Shown here piece after piece: positions 63,052 through 64,000 of a stretch of 64,000 bases of DNA. Within the stretch, counting starts at the first letter, position 1; the number at the start of each line of letters is the position of its first letter. The stretch lies in contig NZ_JAPDPC010000001.1 in the NCBI RefSeq assembly GCF_026283945.1, positions 2,604,001-2,668,000 of the forward strand, read 5' to 3'. The notes under the pieces are model-generated. The model did no database searches. It was given only the letters and a program-made list of their open reading frames with translations, and was not told the DNA's origin. Source of the stretch: Dyella humicola. Lineage in GTDB: Bacteria; Pseudomonadota; Gammaproteobacteria; Xanthomonadales; Rhodanobacteraceae. A program made the translations under genes and the position numbers.

Positions 63052-64000
63052 TGCTTTAGCCTCAGCCAGAACATGGCCAGGTACACCACGCCCACACCGG
63101 CCACCATCAACAGAAGGATCAAGTTATGCAGACGATCGCGCCGACGATCATTCGGCGTCGGATAGAAGGGAATGGAGGCCAGCACGGCGAGCCCCGTGGC
63201 CTGTTCCAGCCGCTCGACCGAGCGCACGCGCGGGTCAAACCGCACGACGCAGAACAACAATCCCAGCGGTATCGCCAGCGATAGTGCGATGCCAGCCAGG
63301 CTGAAATGCATGAAGCGCAGGCCCGAGGGTGCCAACGGCATGACGGCGGGATTCTGGACCAGGAAGGTGAGGCCGCGCTGCTCAGCGTCCAGGTTCATCG
63401 AAACGCGGGCGTTTTCGCGCCGTTTGAGCAGGTCCTGATAGACGTCGCGGTTCACGTTGTAGTCGCGCGTCAATTCCGACGTGACATTCTCGGAGCTGGC
63501 GATGCGCGCGCTGCGCTGCAGCTCGGACTGCAACATCGCCTCGCTGGCCCCCAGGCGCGCCGCCGCTGCGGCACTGGAGGCGCGGGTCGCCGCGAGCTGC
63601 GTTTTGATCTGCTGATAGGCGGGATTGAACTGCACGCGACTGTCCAACGCAATCGGCGTACCGGATAACTGGGCCGCGGCCTTGCGCTGGTCATCCTGCG
63701 CCATCTGCTGCCGCAGGTCCTGCATCTGATGCCGAACGCGGATGACGTCGGGATATTCATCGGTATAGGTCAACAGCAGCTTGTCGAGCTGGCCCTGCAG
63801 GTCGGCCATCTGGGTCTCGTAGACGCCGCCGGTCGTCTGCACCGTGTTCACTTCCGATTCGCCGGTCAGCTGAGATGCCAGCGAGCCCTCTTGTGAACGA
63901 CGCTCCATCATGTCCATGCGTGCGGTTTCGATCTGGCTGCGCAACTGGCTGATGCGCGCATTGGTGTCGGCTTCGCTGCCAGGGCGCGCATCATCGTTGC
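63048..64000 (-). CDS. Polysaccharide chain-length determinant (Wzz-like), 3' part (cut by window edge)
   Basis: The frame runs past the right edge in-phase; residues such as NDDARPGSEADTNARISQLR precede the part visible as a closed frame. It shows long coiled-coil stretches (QIKTQLAATRASSAAAAARL, EYPDVIRVRHQMQDLRQQMA), a proline-rich junction AVMPLAPSGLRFMHFS, a membrane helix LAGIALSLAIPLGLLF, LEQATGLAVLASIP and a final helix. This is the PEP-CTERM/XrtA-type chain-length protein pattern. It fixes polymer length and links the kinase to export. The 5' end is outside the window. Confidence 0.88.
   Translation of the reverse strand, partial: NDDARPGSEADTNARISQLRSQIETARMDMMERRSQEGSLASQLTGESEVNTVQTTGGVYETQMADLQGQLDKLLLTYTDEYPDVIRVRHQMQDLRQQMAQDDQRKAAAQLSGTPIALDSRVQFNPAYQQIKTQLAATRASSAAAAARLGASEAMLQSELQRSARIASSENVTSELTRDYNVNRDVYQDLLKRRENARVSMNLDAEQRGLTFLVQNPAVMPLAPSGLRFMHFSLAGIALSLAIPLGLLFCVVRFDPRVRSVERLEQATGLAVLASIPFYPTPNDRRRDRLHNLILLLMVAGVGVVYLAMFWLRLKQ

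Overview
The window is high-GC bacterial chromosome. The trigger factor-clpP-clpX-lon block, the tRNA genes, RNase D and the exopolysaccharide gene types suggest a gammaproteobacterium of the Xanthomonadales/Lysobacterales, most likely a Rhodanobacteraceae member (Dyella/Luteibacter/Frateuria-like). That assignment rests on recognising protein families, not on a search.

Bases 1-17.7 kb are ordinary core and housekeeping sequence: the 5' end of lon, clpX, clpP and tig on the minus strand, tRNA-Leu(UAG), a TPR/SUMF1-domain protein, rnd, tRNA-Ala(CGC) with a strong terminator, fabI next to a DUF3141 PhaC-like protein, a probable operon of a P-type cation ATPase, a Na/Pi-cotransporter-like protein and a class 2 polyphosphate kinase, and a DUF2076 protein.

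From 18 kb to the right edge lies one large surface-polysaccharide locus. The plus-strand half (18.0-54.0 kb) starts with sugar-nucleotide genes (a TviB-type UDP-sugar dehydrogenase and a UDP-uronate 4-epimerase-like protein). A GMC oxidoreductase, an Sfp-type phosphopantetheinyl transferase and a polyprenyl-phosphate sugar transferase follow. Then come a secreted beta-rich protein, two JmjC/cupin-8 Fe(II)/2-oxoglutarate-type oxygenases and two giant overlapping assembly-line genes (2431 and 2139 aa). I read these as [C-lobe remnant]-A-PCP-KS-AT-ACP-aminotransferase and C-A-PCP-C-A(degenerate)-PCP. A tightly coupled run of glycosyltransferases, two NodB-type deacetylases, an O-antigen ligase/polymerase-like protein, a CapK-like adenylating enzyme, an unknown membrane-anchored protein and a methyltransferase closes this half. 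The minus-strand half (64.0-54.9 kb) encodes a chain-length determinant (cut by the window edge), a Walker-A-less BY-kinase homologue, an outer-membrane beta-barrel, two unusual alpha/beta hydrolases, a GalE-like epimerase, a secreted lyase-like toroid enzyme and a Wzx-like flippase. Several of these look like families seen beside exosortase A (XrtA/EpsH), but no exosortase and no PEP-CTERM protein is visible here.

The two halves converge on a 950-bp non-coding island built of a long inverted repeat with T-rich hairpins and shorter internal repeats.

The most unusual element is the hybrid NRPS-PKS-aminotransferase line with its own PPTase and candidate oxygenases, built into a polysaccharide locus. 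My working inference is that it makes a short beta-amino-acid-containing peptide, either as a substituent of the exopolysaccharide or as a co-expressed small molecule. It has no thioesterase, and its last adenylation domain has lost the ATP-binding motifs, so loading of the last carrier and release of the product are unexplained.
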